Shown: positions 35,974-47,689 of the stretch, piece by piece
How the letters are laid out: each line of letters opens with the position of its first letter
How positions within the stretch are numbered: position 1 is the stretch's first letter
Assembly: GCA_028095005.1 (NCBI GenBank)
Contig: CM051459.1
Location: forward strand, 205,507,902-205,571,901
Source: Rhynchospora pubera
Taxonomy: Eukaryota > Streptophyta > Magnoliopsida > Poales > Cyperaceae
Direction: 5' to 3'
Length of the DNA stretch: 64,000 nucleotides
Position numbers and translations under genes: made by a program
Notes under the pieces: generated by a model
What the model saw: the letters and a program-made list of their open reading frames with translations, nothing else
Databases searched by the model: none
What the model was told of the DNA's origin: nothing

Positions 35974-36960
35974 TGTCACGTCCCGCACCGACGGGTCGCG
36001 GGGCGCGAGCTGAGAACGGTATCTTCTACATCCATCCGACGGCCCGTCAACCTACGTCGCAACAGAAAAACAAACAGAGTCAGGTACAAACCTCAGTAAC
36101 CGGTTATTTAACGACGCAGCTTCTCTACATTTAATTATTATATCAAAATTCAATCTGATCGGATTAATCCACAAAACAAATAATATATTTTACGGAGATA
36201 ATCGGGTCCAGACAGTCAGTCAATCAGTCAGAGTGGTCCCTCCCCGATGCCAGGAGGATCAGGACCAGCCCCTCCCCGAACTCAGGAGGATCAGGGCTCA
36301 AAATTCAGATTCAATTCCATATCCAATTCCAAACTCCGATATCCCGTAAAATATACAAATCACAAAACAATAAACATATTCAATCAAAATCAAACGATAA
36401 ATCATATCGATTCAATCAATGCGAAATTAAATACAGAGAAGTCCGGTTACCTGATAAAGCAATCCAGAAATCAACAGATAGATGAAATTGACTATCCAAT
36501 CAACTGCGACGTAGACTCGAATTTCGAACGGCCGACCGGATCAAACTTCAAATTGGATTTCAAAATCATTTATTTGGTCTCGGCATGATTTGGTTTCGGC
36601 CACAACTCAAGATAACTAAATGGTCTTGAATTATACGAGAATAATATAATTCATTTAGAGGGATTTACAGGCTGCATGAAATCGGTAAGGGTAAAGTTCA
36701 TTTGGAATTTGCATAACATAAAGAAGAGAGGCGGCATATGGGTTCAATAAAAGAACGGAAATGATAAACAAAACTGACACGTGTAAACTTAAGCATGAGG
36801 TGTCATCCTTTTTTTTTCCCTATTCGGTGCAAAAACACATCTATACAGTTTGAACTTTGGACCATTTATACGGTCAAAGGGTCAAAGCAAAATCTTGGTC
36901 AAAGAGTCAAAATTCATGTCAACTTAAGTCAAAGCTAGTCAAATCTCATGGGGTGTCACA
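35974..36960 (-). repeat. 3' LTR (minus-strand sense) of the short LTR element
   Basis: 987 bp. It begins TGTCACGTCC and ends GGGTGTCACA on the plus strand. A 113-codon plus-strand ORF (36247-36588) is present identically in the other LTR and is not a gene. Confidence 0.93.
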
Positions 36961-37102
36961 TTCTCCCCTCCTTCAAAAGAATTTCGTCCGCGAAATTCAA
37001 ATGGACGATAACAAATCAAGTTCCAGTAAAAATAGAAATCAAATTTCAAATGAAATGACAGGACCCAAACACAGTCCGAGGAACGAATGCTCTGATACCA
37101 TC

Positions 37103-38089
37103 TGTCACGTCCCGCACCGACGGGTCGCGGGGCGCGAGCTGAGAACGGTATCTTCTGCATCCATCCGACGGCCCGTCAACCTACGTCGCAACAGAAAAAC
37201 AAACAGAGTCAGGTACAAACCTCAGTAACCGGTTATTTAACGACGCAGCTTCTCTACATTTAATTATTATATCAAAATTCAATCTGATCGGATTAATCCA
37301 CAAAATAAATAATATATTTTACGGAGATAATCGGGTCCAGACAGTCAGTCAATCAGTCAGAGTGGTCCCTCCCCGATGCCAGGAGGATCAGGACCAGCCC
37401 CTCCCCGAACTCAGGAGGATCAGGGCTCAAAATTCAGATTCAATTCCATATCCAATTCCAAACTCCGATATCCCGTAAAATATACAAATCACAAAACAAT
37501 AAACATATTCAATCAAAATCAAACGATAAATCATATCGATTCAATCAATGCGAAATTAAATACAGAGAAGTCCGGTTACCTGATAAAGCAATCCAGAAAT
37601 CAACAGATAGATGAAATTGACTATCCAATCAACTGCGACGTAGACTCGAATTTCGAACGGCCGACCGGATCAAACTTCAAATTGGATTTCAAAATCATTT
37701 ATTTGGTCTCGGCATGATTTGGTTTCGGCCACAACTCAAGATAACTAAATGGTCTTGAATTATACGAGAATAATATAATTCATTTAGAGGGATTTACAGG
37801 CTGCATGAAATCGGTAAGGGTAAAGTTCATTTGGAATTTGCATAACATAAAGAAGAGAGGCGGCATATGGGTTCAATAAAAGAACGGAAATGATAAACAA
37901 AACTGACACGTGTAAACTTAAGCATGAGGTGTCATCCTTTTTTTTTCCCTATTCGGTGCAAAAACACATCTATACAGTTTGAACTTTGGACCATTTATAC
38001 GGTCAAAGGGTCAAAGCAAAATCTTGGTCAAAGAGTCAAAATTCATGTCAACTTAAGTCAAAGCTAGTCAAATCTCATGGGGTGTCACA
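37103..38089 (-). repeat. 5' LTR (minus-strand sense) of the short LTR element
   Basis: 987 bp, nearly identical to the left copy (TCTGCATCC against TCTACATCC; AAAATAAATA against AAAACAAATA). The tRNA primer site lies just left of it at about 37089-37100. Confidence 0.93.
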
Positions 38090-38173
38090 AGAGCGGAGGC
38101 TGAAATCTAATGACGAAGAGGTTCAGCGCCTTTTTCCTTTTCCCTTTTCACCTTAAACAACCTAACTCACAGC

Positions 38174-38450
38174 CAGTGGCGAAGTCAGGATTGAAGAATG
38201 ACGGAGACCAAAATCTGACTAAATGAAATTGAGAACCAAGAAAATTACAAGTTTAAGTATTAATTACCTAAAATAATACTAGCAACCATTAATTTTTCTT
38301 AACCAAAGCATCATTGAGCATAATATTTTGAGTCTAGAGGAGGTCCATGAAACTTAATTATATAAATTATCTTAATAAATTAACATATGGTTGGGAATAT
38401 TCTAATTATTAGGGGGGCCCTGGCCCAGTCCCCCTCTGTCTTCGCCACTG
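38174..38450. mobile_element. hAT-type MITE, 277 bp, 8-bp TSD CTCACAGC/CTCACATC
   Basis: The ends CAGTGGCGAAG and CTTCGCCACTG are perfect inverted copies. The flanking 8-mers match at seven of eight bases. Same end type as the MITEs at 9215 and 43934. It landed 80 bp beyond the short LTR element. Confidence 0.82.
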
Positions 38451-39019
38451 CTCACATCCACGCGCCAAAAAGTAAAAATGATGGCAAAGAGGGAGAGTGA
38501 TAAAGGATGTGAAGAGAAACTGTCGTTCCGTACGCAACCCTTTCGAAGGTTGGCGCGGTTTCTATCGGAGAAGAGAGTAATAGGAAGAGGGAAGAGAGAT
38601 AGGAGAGATGAATCATTTGAGACTTGAGAAGAATCACAAAGAAAACCCTCGCAATCAATAGACACGATTAAGTGAAGAGCAACCAACGGCTCAGATGAGT
38701 TACTGTAGTTAGTACAGTAAAATAGACCTCACGTACATCGCACAACTGTCCAGCTTTATATATTTCTAATTTCTAATTCTAATTCTAATTTCGGTGGCAA
38801 GCTTACATCTACGTCGAGTATCAGTTGGGATCAAACAATAGGGAAGGGCTAATTTTTTTTTTAAGAATTTAGTCGATTTCTAATTAACTTCACTTCATGC
38901 ATGGAAAAGGTCGAGGTACAAATTGATTTAAGAATTATTTTTGGAATTTTATTAATTTCTAAAATTAATGTAAATAATCATAATATGTTTAAGAATTAAT
39001 TAAGACGTTCAGTAAAATT

Positions 39020-39425
39020 AGTCATGACTAACGGATGAATCCATCAGCCGGGATTATATTTTAATTTTTGACGTTCTAGTAACTAATCCAAACCGTTAAA
39101 TGCGTTCTCCATATTGAAATCTCATTGGAGACCAAATTTTATATTTTTCTGAATTTTTTTACTATTTTTTTTAGAATTAAAAAAATCGTTGTTATTAAAG
39201 GATCCTAAATTGTTTAGATTAAAAATTTTGTAAAATATTAAAAAAATTATATATAAAAAAAATCAGAAAATGTAAAATTTGGTCTCCAATAAGATTTCAA
39301 TATGAAGAATATATTTAACGGTTCGGATCAGACTGTTAGAATCACGAAAATTGAGATTTAATCGCAGTTGACGGACTCAAATATCAGTGGCAACTGATTT
39401 TAGTCTAGTCATTAATTAAAGATGT
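39020..39425. mobile_element. Long-hairpin MITE, same family as 1985-2345
   Basis: The arms around ATTGAAATCTCATTGGAGAC and its inverse share more than 100 bp with the copy near 2000, including the outer part AACGGTTCGGATCAGACTG and the end CAACTGATTTTAG. Target duplication not resolved. Confidence 0.6.
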
Positions 39426-41167
39426 AAAATTTGACTTTATGGACTTGAATTATGGTCAATTGCTCGGATTCTAATGCATGGCTGATTTTAGGCGGATCCA
39501 TTTGAATCCAAATGGGTTTGTTTGATAAGTTTATTTAATTCTACATTTTATCTAACGGTAAGTTATTCAATTTAATTAAGATCTTAAATTCTAACATTCA
39601 TTTATGGTTTAATTTCCTTAGTTTAACCTTCTAACATTTTACAAATTCTAAATTTCAACTCTCATTTCTTGACTTAGGTTTTCTAGATTTACCTTTCTAA
39701 TCTTAAGATCGTCCTACATCTCTCGATATTAGGTAGAGATATATGTACCTCTCAGTTAATACCTATCCCATAGTATGCAATCAGAAATTGGCTTGGAATT
39801 AAGAATCTAATTATCTATCGATCTAGACAAGGATTTAGTCTATTGGGTAATTTAAACCGTCAATTCTAGAAATTCATAATCAACAAGTAATCAATTCAAT
39901 CAAGAAAGACAAATCAATGGATAAAATATGAAACTAGACAAACTTCAATTAACTACCAAGTATCGGGGCGAAGCCAGAAAAACAATTCAAGGTGGACCAA
40001 GATAAAAATTTGAGTTTTGAAGGGGTCATTCTACATAATTGTTGAGATTTTCACTATATTTATCTTATAATTACTAATACGATCCAATAGGTTCGGCATG
40101 ATAAAGACTAGTCCAAATTAGAATTGGTTCCCTAAAGACCAAGAAGGTTAGGTCATAATAAGGGCAATATGCACAAAGATAGATCTCGGCTGCACTATTC
40201 TTCTCTTCTTCCTTCAAGATCTATTTCTCCATGACTTAAGTTAACTGAAAACTCACACAAAATCGTGTAAAACACCTCTAGTCTAACACACTCTACTCTA
40301 GACGGTAACGCAATCCAAACCCAACCAATATGCATAATACTAATGGTTTTTTTGCGAGCTGTGCGAGCTATTCTTTTACAATTTTATATCAATCGTTGAT
40401 TTTGATTTTTCATAAGCACGTCATATGTTCTTGCATAGCAAACTAAACAATTTACATGAAAAAATAATTGTTTTGGACCATGAAAAAAATAATATGATAG
40501 AAATCAAAGAGAGTATCTATTTGAGAAGCGACTCAAAATAATTTAAAGCCGAAAATATAATTTTAAATTACATACATAGAATAAAATAATCTTTAAAACT
40601 TATATAAAACAACATCAAGATTGAAAAAAATAATAACACTTCATAGTGTTCAATTTGCGAAATTCATTGAAAATTTATTCATGGAAACAAATTTGGAAAA
40701 GCTTTCAAAAAAAACATAAAACAATATTTTTTAATTCACAAAACCAAAAATATTTAAAAAACATAAAATGAAAAATATTTCATCAATAAGTCTGTGATAA
40801 TTTTGTGAGCATACATTTAAAATTCATTGAAAAATATAATTTGAAAGGAAAAAAGTCATTCAAAAGCAAAATATATTTTTTAAACCATAGAAATAAAATA
40901 TGATGATGTTTATAAAATTATTTATTCTGAACGTTAATAATAAAAAAATTTTACTGTCGAAAATTAAATCTAGTTATTTTAACATGCATACAAAATTTTA
41001 TGGCGAAATAATTTTGTAAGAGCCTGAAATAATAAAGAAACAACATATATTTTTGTAAACTTTATTAAGGCCTCCATTTATAAATAAAGTGGAGAGCACA
41101 AAAAGGAGAGATGGTGAGTAGTTATTCCTTTTTTTTGGAGAAATTGCGTGAGTCACCCACATAGTTG

Positions 41168-41377
41168 CAGGGGCAGATCTAGGGAGTTGCGGGCATAGAC
41201 CTGACCTACGTCGAGAAAAAAAAATATCAGTATAAAATGTTACAAAATATCGTGCTAATTTTGTTATTTTATATATCCAGCCTACTTTAATATTGAATAC
41301 TAAGTGACAAAAGTGCAATTGAAGTTGAACGTCGACAATTCGGCCTACTCTATCTTACAATTATGGTTCCGCCCTTG
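41168..41377. mobile_element. Degraded hAT-type MITE
   Basis: The ends CAGGGGCAGATC and GGTTCCGCCCTTG are imperfect inverted copies of the CAGGGGCGGA type. The flanking 8-mers CATAGTTG and CACGGTTG agree at six of eight bases, suggesting an older insertion. Confidence 0.5.
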
Positions 41378-42494
41378 CACGGTTGGATTTAGGAATTAGA
41401 TTCTCTGTGACAATTATTTTTGAAATGTGTTCGATTTTTGTTGTAACAACCACAGAAAATTTTACAAATTCATCCAAACGCGTGGTCCACCCACATGGCC
41501 AGATTTAGGCATCAGATCTTCTGTGACAATCCTCGTTTATCTGTGTTTGAGATTTGTTCCTCTTATCACAGAAAAATCATATTTCTGTACAAACCTATCG
41601 TTTGGCCGTTAGGCGGTAAACATACTCCGGTGGACAGCGTACACATGATAGCGATAAGATATAAAAAATATTCAACTCTATAAAACGGCTGAAATACGAA
41701 ATATTATACGAGATCACAGCACAGCTAATCCTTTCAATATCGGAAATTACACGTGGCTGTACTTTTTTTTTTCCTCCATCGTTCTTTTCCACTTGCCACC
41801 TAGTCTGACCGATTTCCTCGGTGTGTCGATCTCTTCCGACAGCTACCCTCTCTCCCTCCTCCTCTTCGGCTTTTGTCTCTCCGATTCTGATTCTTCAATT
41901 TCAATTTCAAGCCTTGCATTGAGTTTCTTTTTGGAATATCGATCTTTCGACCAATGCAATTTATATTTTGTAAAACAACTCTCAAAGCCCACAACGGCGC
42001 ATGCCTCTCTCTCAATTCGCCTTTCTTTGATTCTGCTCCTGGTTCCGTACGGAGACCTTGATCCAATCGTTGCATCTTTTTGTCTCGGATGGAGTCTTCC
42101 ATGGCACTCTTCAACCTTAAGTCCCTTCTCCTCCTACTCTACCATAGGAGGCTGTTGAATCATGCTAAAGAAACAAAGGGAACTCATTGTGACATTTTCT
42201 CGAACACCATGCTTGCATTGCAATCCAAGGATTTTATTTTAGTATGCAAAAGGTGTTTTCCAAAATCTATCATTTATAACTTGTTTGTGCATTTATGAAT
42301 GATAGTATCTTTTGCCCTTGGAGCTATTTCAGAGGAAATTGTACATGGTGCTACATGATCTATAGGAGATTTCTTAGAATCTGTGTAGAACTCTGGGCAT
42401 TTCAACTTATAGATTAAATCAAACATGCATTTGTTCCATGCATTAGTGAAACATGCAGACATTCGCTACACTTTAAAAAATACATATATATATT

Positions 42495-42907
42495 GAGAAC
42501 GTTTAATATGCACCATATGCATAGGGCATTCCGTGCACCACGGACTTTTTCGGGGGTATTTTTGTAAACTGACAAATCTAATTTAACCAATCTAATCTAC
42601 ATATTGAAATTTCATAGAAAACCAAATTTTACAATTTTTGAGATTTTATTACTATTTTTTTCGAATTTTTTAAAATATGCCATTTTTGGAAAATTGTAAA
42701 TAGTACAACATTCCAAAATGGCATGTTTTAAAAAATTCGAAAAAAATAGTAATAAAATCTCAAAAATTGTGAAATTTGGTTTTCTATGAGATTTCAATAT
42801 GTAGATTAGATTGGTTAAATTAGATTTGTCATTTTATAAAAATATCCCCGAAAAAGTCCGTGGTGCACGGAATGCCCTATGCACTATGGTGCATATTAAA
42901 CTTTCTC
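42495..42907. mobile_element. Hairpin MITE D in the KDSA pseudogene intron, at a (TA)n site
   Basis: The left end GTTTAATATGCACCATATGC and, further in, ATAGGGCATTCCGTGCACCA are mirrored on the right by TGGTGCACGGAATGCCCTAT and GGTGCATATTAAACTTTC. ATATATATA lies on both sides. The arms share the AAATTTTACAATTTTTGAGA core with MITEs B and C. Confidence 0.8.
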
Positions 42908-43933
42908 TATATATATTTACATGCATATATGAATGAATAAAGAATTATAACTGGTTTGACTTTATTGCTAATGTACTTTACTAGCTTGCTGTGGTTCTTA
43001 TAATTTCAAAATATCCTTTTTTTTTTTAAGATAAATTGGGGGTCAATTTCAAAATATCCTATTTATTCAGTTGATTTGTTTAATATTAGTTTTCTTGTTT
43101 TTCTTAAATATATTCTTTCTATTTATACTTGAACAGGCAGCAGAGCCATTTTTCTTATTGGCAGGCCCCAATGTCATAGAATCCGAGCAACATGCTCTCA
43201 AGATGGCTGGTCATATTAAAAGTGTGGCAACCAAGTAAGAAAAAAAGGAATTAACTCCATGTTATATCTTATCTGATGCATGAGCAGAATTGAGGGTTTA
43301 ATAAGGAATTAAATCAATATTGAGTCTTAAATATGTTCTTAATTTTCCAATTTTACAGGCTTAAATTGCCACTTGTATTCAAGTCTAGCTTTGATATAAG
43401 CAAACCATACTTCTTCAAAATCATTTTGTGGTCCTGGTATGGAAGAGGGCTTGAAGATCAGGTTATTCTGTCCATATGAATTATACAATTTAATGAATTT
43501 ATATATTGTCTATTTCTCTTTCACAATGAATGAAAACATAATGTGCTAGAACTGAAAAGTTAATTTTATCCAGATATTAGAGAAGGTTAAAATGATGCAC
43601 GGTCTTCCAGTAATTACTAATGTACATGAACGTGGCACCATGCACGGTTATAGTATGTTTTTCATTCCTCTGTACCTCTATCACACACTAATGGAGTCTG
43701 ATTAATAGAATGCCATTGTCATAATCTGTAGACATATCTTGTATTTGATCCAAGAAACATGGAGTGGCTGAGAGATGCTGATTGCCCTGTGGTTAATAAA
43801 ACTTATTTTTTTCCCCCATAAAACTCGCAGAATTATATTTTTTTGTTTTTGCTCCAAGGCTCTAGCATGGTTGTTGATTATTGGTGAATAAAACCATATT
43901 AATTTCCATTTTGTTATTTCAGGTTGCTGACAT

Positions 43934-44120
43934 CAGGGGCGGAGCCAGAAATAATAATCTAGGGGGGCAAATATGCAATTTTTAATGACTGGGGGGGGGG
44001 GAGGGCAAATTGCTTAATTTCTATACAATATTACAAAAAATAGTAATACTAATACACTAAAATCTCAAATCACGGGGGGTGCAACAGCCCTTGCCCGCAC
44101 CCCCACTGGCTCCGCCCCTG
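43934..44120. mobile_element. hAT-type MITE inside a KDSA exon, TSD GCTGACAT
   Basis: 187 bp with ends CAGGGGCGGAGCCAG and CTGGCTCCGCCCCTG, a perfect 15-bp inverted repeat. GCTGACAT at 43926-43933 is duplicated at 44121-44128. Removing the element and one duplication restores the exon's local reading around VADITH, so the empty site is clear. A G10 run sits near 43991. Confidence 0.95.
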
Positions 44121-44530
44121 GCTGACATTACTCATTTACTACAACAACCTGCTGGAAGAAAGGTTGGGCTATTCAATTTTTTCCTGTTAAATAACGATTT
44201 GCGTTTTATTAGCTTATTGCGCTCTATGCTAGATAGTTTTTTCTAGGGTTGACAATCTATCATGACTATAAGGAAATATGTAGGTTCATATAATTGAATG
44301 CTGCCATATTTGAAATTAAATATTTTAAATTATCGAGCTTTGCTTATTGCCACTTTTTCTTTCTAGTTTTGGTTCATGAATTTTATTAAATTTGTATCCA
44401 GTTTTCTGAATCTGGAATTGCCGAGCTTTGCTTCTAACAAATTGTTTTATTTATGTATGTTGTTCTTTCTGATTTGCTGGGCCGCTTAGACATCTGGAGG
44501 AGCTGCTAGAGGTGTTAATTGCCATAGCAG

Positions 44531-45864
44531 TATGTTTTATAGCTCCTTATTTTTTGTCCATTTATTGTCAGGGTTGCCATTCAAAATTAATTGTCATCCA
44601 GGACTGATCATTTCAACAAAATTCTGAAGGCCTTTTTTCTCGTTTTCTATTGTTTCCAGTGTTCAATTTCTGAAGTAAAATTTGGGTTAAATTGAAGTTT
44701 GCACCTTTGTGATGGCTTTAAGTTGGGTTAGATTGACCATACCATTCTGGTACTGTATATCCTAATTGCTGATTTAACTGCACTTAATCTATAGTATAGC
44801 TGTGATCTGCCTGCATCTTTTGCTTTTATTTATTTTCTTATATATTTTTTTTATTTTCAGGGCATTCTGATCACAATAGAAAAACAGATGATCCAAAGTT
44901 TCCAACTTTGCGCAATAAACTCACCTTTCCGTCCCCTGAAACACATGAAAAACTTGATCTTCAGAGGCAGATTCAAATCCCAGATTATCTCAGTTTAACC
45001 CTCACCCAACCCCCTTGTTCCAACAATAGATATAGAAAACCGGTGATAAATTTACCATTTGTTGTCTGGGTCCACTTCAACTTATCAGATGAAAGGTGAA
45101 GGGGAGCAGATGCAAATACCTTTTGTGGCACTATAAACCGGAGAGATTTTGCCTTTTAAGACTTGCTCTCTCCCATTTTAGGAATTTTTAATATTTACCA
45201 AAAGAAGCCACTCAGGACATTTTTTTTTCCTTTTTTCTTTCATTTGTTTCACTTGTATTTTCTTATCTTTCACTGATTTAGAATGGATATGTTCCGAAAA
45301 ATTTCTATTATGAAAATTGATTTTTACTCCTGGTGTACAAATGTTAGTCTCTACTTTTTCTTAATAAAAGTCGAAATGTATAATCTTTCAATAAAAGTCG
45401 CCAACTTTAATAAGCATGCAACTTTTGGTAACAGTTTCTTTCATTGATCTGTCTACCGGTTATGCTACTTACATTCTTTTAAGTCAGGTTAATTCTTCTT
45501 ATATTTCATTTTTTTTTAATCCCTCCTTTTAATCGGAATACTACAAATTCAGTTGCTTAAGAAAGTAGATTTCGGTCATTTTTCACAATCACTATCCCAT
45601 TGAAACTATGCCATATCTGAAAAATGGAATGTAGCATCAAATATAATAGTGCTTTTTGGTAACAAATGGTACTGAGAAATGTGCTTTCCTCAATAATTTC
45701 ATTAGAGCAATTTTGCAAATGCTGATGAACAAAAATGAGGCCAATATAAGACCCTCTCAGCTTTAGCTTCACAGGAAGAAACACCAAACATATTCACATT
45801 GTAAACTTGCACAAGTGACTTTGATCTCTATGAATTATGAAACAGTTTGCACATTCTGTGCAAA
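44531..45864. other. Intergenic between KDSA pseudogene and NdhL gene
   Basis: A 63-codon ORF at 44908-45099 follows an acceptor-like TTTTCAG at 44861, but it does not match the expected end of KDSA and I do not recognise it. The NdhL 3' UTR probably lies in the last few hundred bases. Confidence 0.4.
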
Positions 45865-46885
45865 TTATCTATCTTTGTACAAGGGAATGTTGGGATCATC
45901 CTTTGGAGTTGACCAGGGGAATTCCATTGTTGGATCCCTGGGAAGTTTTCTGAAGTTGATAAATGGGGCCCACAACAGCAACCTTGTAAAGAAAAAAAGA
46001 ACACAAAAAAAAAGCCATGTAAGTCAACTTACAATATCAGGAGATTAAATAAAATACAGTTTTTACTAATGAGTTGTAATTTTGGTCTTCATAAAGATAG
46101 TTATGTACTGTTTTAATCAAGGCTGAGATCAATTAGAGTCTAAAGTCTTTGCATGTGAGCTAATAATAATATTATAATGATTGTAAAAGCAATGTGGCTA
46201 CTAACCCTGGAAAGAAGATGAAAGTGAACATGAATTGAAGATACATCTCAAGGAATTTGCGCTTGTACCATCTTAGTCTCATCCAGTTCATGATAATTGG
46301 CTGAAATCAATAATCGATCAGAGAACATAAAAATAATGAGAGGCCTTATGTCTTATGTCTCATCAGATCAGATCGGGTATGTAATAATCTACTAGTTTGC
46401 TTACTGGCGCAATGAACAAGTAGCCGAATGCAATAATAGCTCCATACAGCAAAGTTGTTAGGAGATCCTCCTCATTATTATTTTCTCCAGTCACAGCCAG
46501 AGCAGCCGGTGCCTCAACCTTAGCAAAGAAAATTAAATAGAAGAAAATGATTACAGCCTGATTTTTTTCCATAAACTTTAACATGAAAAGCAAAAATAGT
46601 TGGCTGAACTTACAGCAGCAAGGAAAGCACCATATTGTAGAACCGATAGCAGCTTATCAAAATGTGTTTTTGTAGGTTTTGAACTGGTAAGAACTGAGGG
46701 CTGCATAGAAAAACTTGTCAAGTAAAAAATATGAGAAGAACAATTTTTTGTTTGACTGTTTAGAATGAATTGTTGGTTACCTTGATTTTGTAAATAGAGA
46801 GGATTTTAAGCTTGGATTGAGGAGCTTGTTTACGGAGGGAAGCAGAGACCAAAGAGGAAGAAGGGAAGCTTGATATGGCATTCAT
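45865..46885 (-). CDS. NdhL: Plastid NAD(P)H dehydrogenase-like complex subunit NdhL
   Basis: Five exons join in frame: 46885-46781, 46700-46614, 46518-46405, 46300-46206 and 45982-45865, 519 bp, 172 aa, all GT-AG. Residues 1 to about 70 are Ser/Lys-rich and suit a plastid transit peptide, followed by a thylakoid-type stretch ending APAALAV. Two hydrophobic segments follow: LLYGAIIAFGYLFIAP, and FMFTFIFFPGLLLWAPF after the Arg-rich loop MNWMRLRWYKRKF. Cyanobacterial NdhL has the same order: a first membrane span, an RWY loop, a second span with FPGLL, then P-rich basic residues (NFRKLPRDP here). NdhL belongs to the stroma-facing arm of the NDH complex that returns electrons from ferredoxin to plastoquinone. 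The Arabidopsis gene is CRR23. Alternative families were not apparent. Confidence 0.88.
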
Positions 46886-47689
46886 ACTTTTGAGAGGCCT
46901 GAGCTTCTTTCAGAAGTCACAACCTTATCTGTTGCTGTACACAATTTTGGGCCATTTCTAAGTTTTCTGGTCTCCATACTTGTATAACGGATATGAATTT
47001 TAAGACCTTTCAATTAGGCCGTGAATATCATCCAATCGTCTGGTTTGGATCCTCTCCAATTGCAAGGCACGATTTGGAGGATGGGAAACGTATCTTACCC
47101 TTTGATTTCAGATAGTATGGTCCCAATCAGGCAATATGTCTGAACAAGAAATCCTCCAAATTGGAAGTCTCTAGGTCAAAGAAGATCCAGACCATTTGAT
47201 CTTAAACATACGCTGTTTTCTACCCTGAACATGTTAATTCATGTCCTAACAACTTGAGAGGATCCAGACTTAAGATTTTGGACAGACATTCAACGATAGA
47301 TGTAATTTTCTTAACATGGTAGCATTTTCTTTATTTAATTTTTTTTTCTTTTTGAACCAATAACTAATCCATACAATCTACTAAATTTTCATCAAGTGTC
47401 CAAACAGAATATCGAACTACTCTTCAGAAAAACATACTCCTACACTACAAAAACGATAGTCTAATAATAATTATAACAAAATTAATTAGTTTCACAAATG
47501 CACTGCTCTAACATCTGATGTAAATCGAAGCTTAGCCAGTAATGTACATTGAAACTTCAAGGAGAATGTCTCCTCCATTTTATAAATTGAAAATGGTACA
47601 TGGGCTCATTCGGTCTTGACAGATGAGTCTGCTGGTCTAATTTGACAAGAAAAATATATGAGGCAAAATCAAAGATCGGCAAAATGTGA
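46886..47689. other. Intergenic between NdhL 5' end and GDT1-like 3' end
   Basis: Compact spacer holding the NdhL promoter/5' UTR (46886 onward) and the GDT1-like 3' UTR. GATCCAGAC/GATCCTCT strings recur around 47050-47270. No gene or repeat seen. Confidence 0.5.

Larger units (their letters stand above)
35974..38089 (-). mobile_element. LTR element with 987-bp LTRs and a 142-bp internal region, TSD AGAGC
   Basis: Two LTRs (35974-36960 and 37103-38089, exact 1,129-bp offset) differ at only two positions I could see. The flanks carry AGAGC at 35969-35973 and 38090-38094. Read on the minus strand the LTR runs TGTGACACC...GACGTGACA. The internal region then opens with TGGTATCAGAGC, the initiator-Met tRNA primer-binding site, and ends with the purine tract GGAGGGGAGAA. 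Nothing between could code for a protein. The stretch TTTCGCGGACGAAATTC before the purine tract resembles the end of chromovirus internal regions as I recall them. It is a complete replication-competent skeleton without genes, dependent on another element's proteins. Confidence 0.93.
38459..42088. other. Intergenic, transposon-rich
   Basis: Contains the hairpin MITE at 39020-39420, a hAT-like MITE at 41168-41377, a solitary MITE-like end (CGGGGCGAAGCCAG) near 39968 and a two-copy repeat of about 115 bp at about 41385-41583 (TTTAGG.AT.AGAT..TCTGTGACAAT). The CT-rich stretch 41770-42088 looks like the promoter/5' UTR of the KDO8P synthase pseudogene. Confidence 0.5.
42089..44530 (+). pseudogene. 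KDSA: KDO-8-phosphate synthase (KDSA) pseudogene
   Basis: Exon remnants in order: ATG at 42089 (MESSMALFNLK), 43137-43234 (AEPFFLLAGPNVIESEQHAL), 43359-43461 (LKLPLVFKSSFD), 43574-43652, 43732-43791 (DPRNMEWLRDADCPV), 43923-44162 (VADITH...QQPAGRK) and 44491-44530 (HLEELLEVLIAIA). The active enzyme condenses PEP with arabinose 5-phosphate on the way to the cell-wall sugar KDO. Breaks: a frameshift after FKSSFD puts the SSKSF..GPG motif in another frame, and VHE is fused directly to RGTMHGY, losing about 60 residues. The segment between QQPAGRK and HLEELLE is missing, and a MITE interrupts VADITH. Retained introns show decay of a normal gene, not a retrocopy. A last exon was not found. Confidence 0.92.

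Noticed and set aside
36247..37717. Two identical 113-codon ORFs at 36247-36588 and 37376-37717
   Set aside because: Both lie at the same position in the two LTRs of one element. The repetition is due to the LTRs, and no domain is seen.
35974..38089. Gene-containing direct duplication
   Set aside because: The TG...CA ends, tRNA-Met primer site, purine tract and AGAGC duplications show an LTR element.
41793..42158. 121-codon Ser/Leu-rich ORF
   Set aside because: It lies in the CT-rich leader of the KDSA pseudogene and runs through the KDSA start in another frame.
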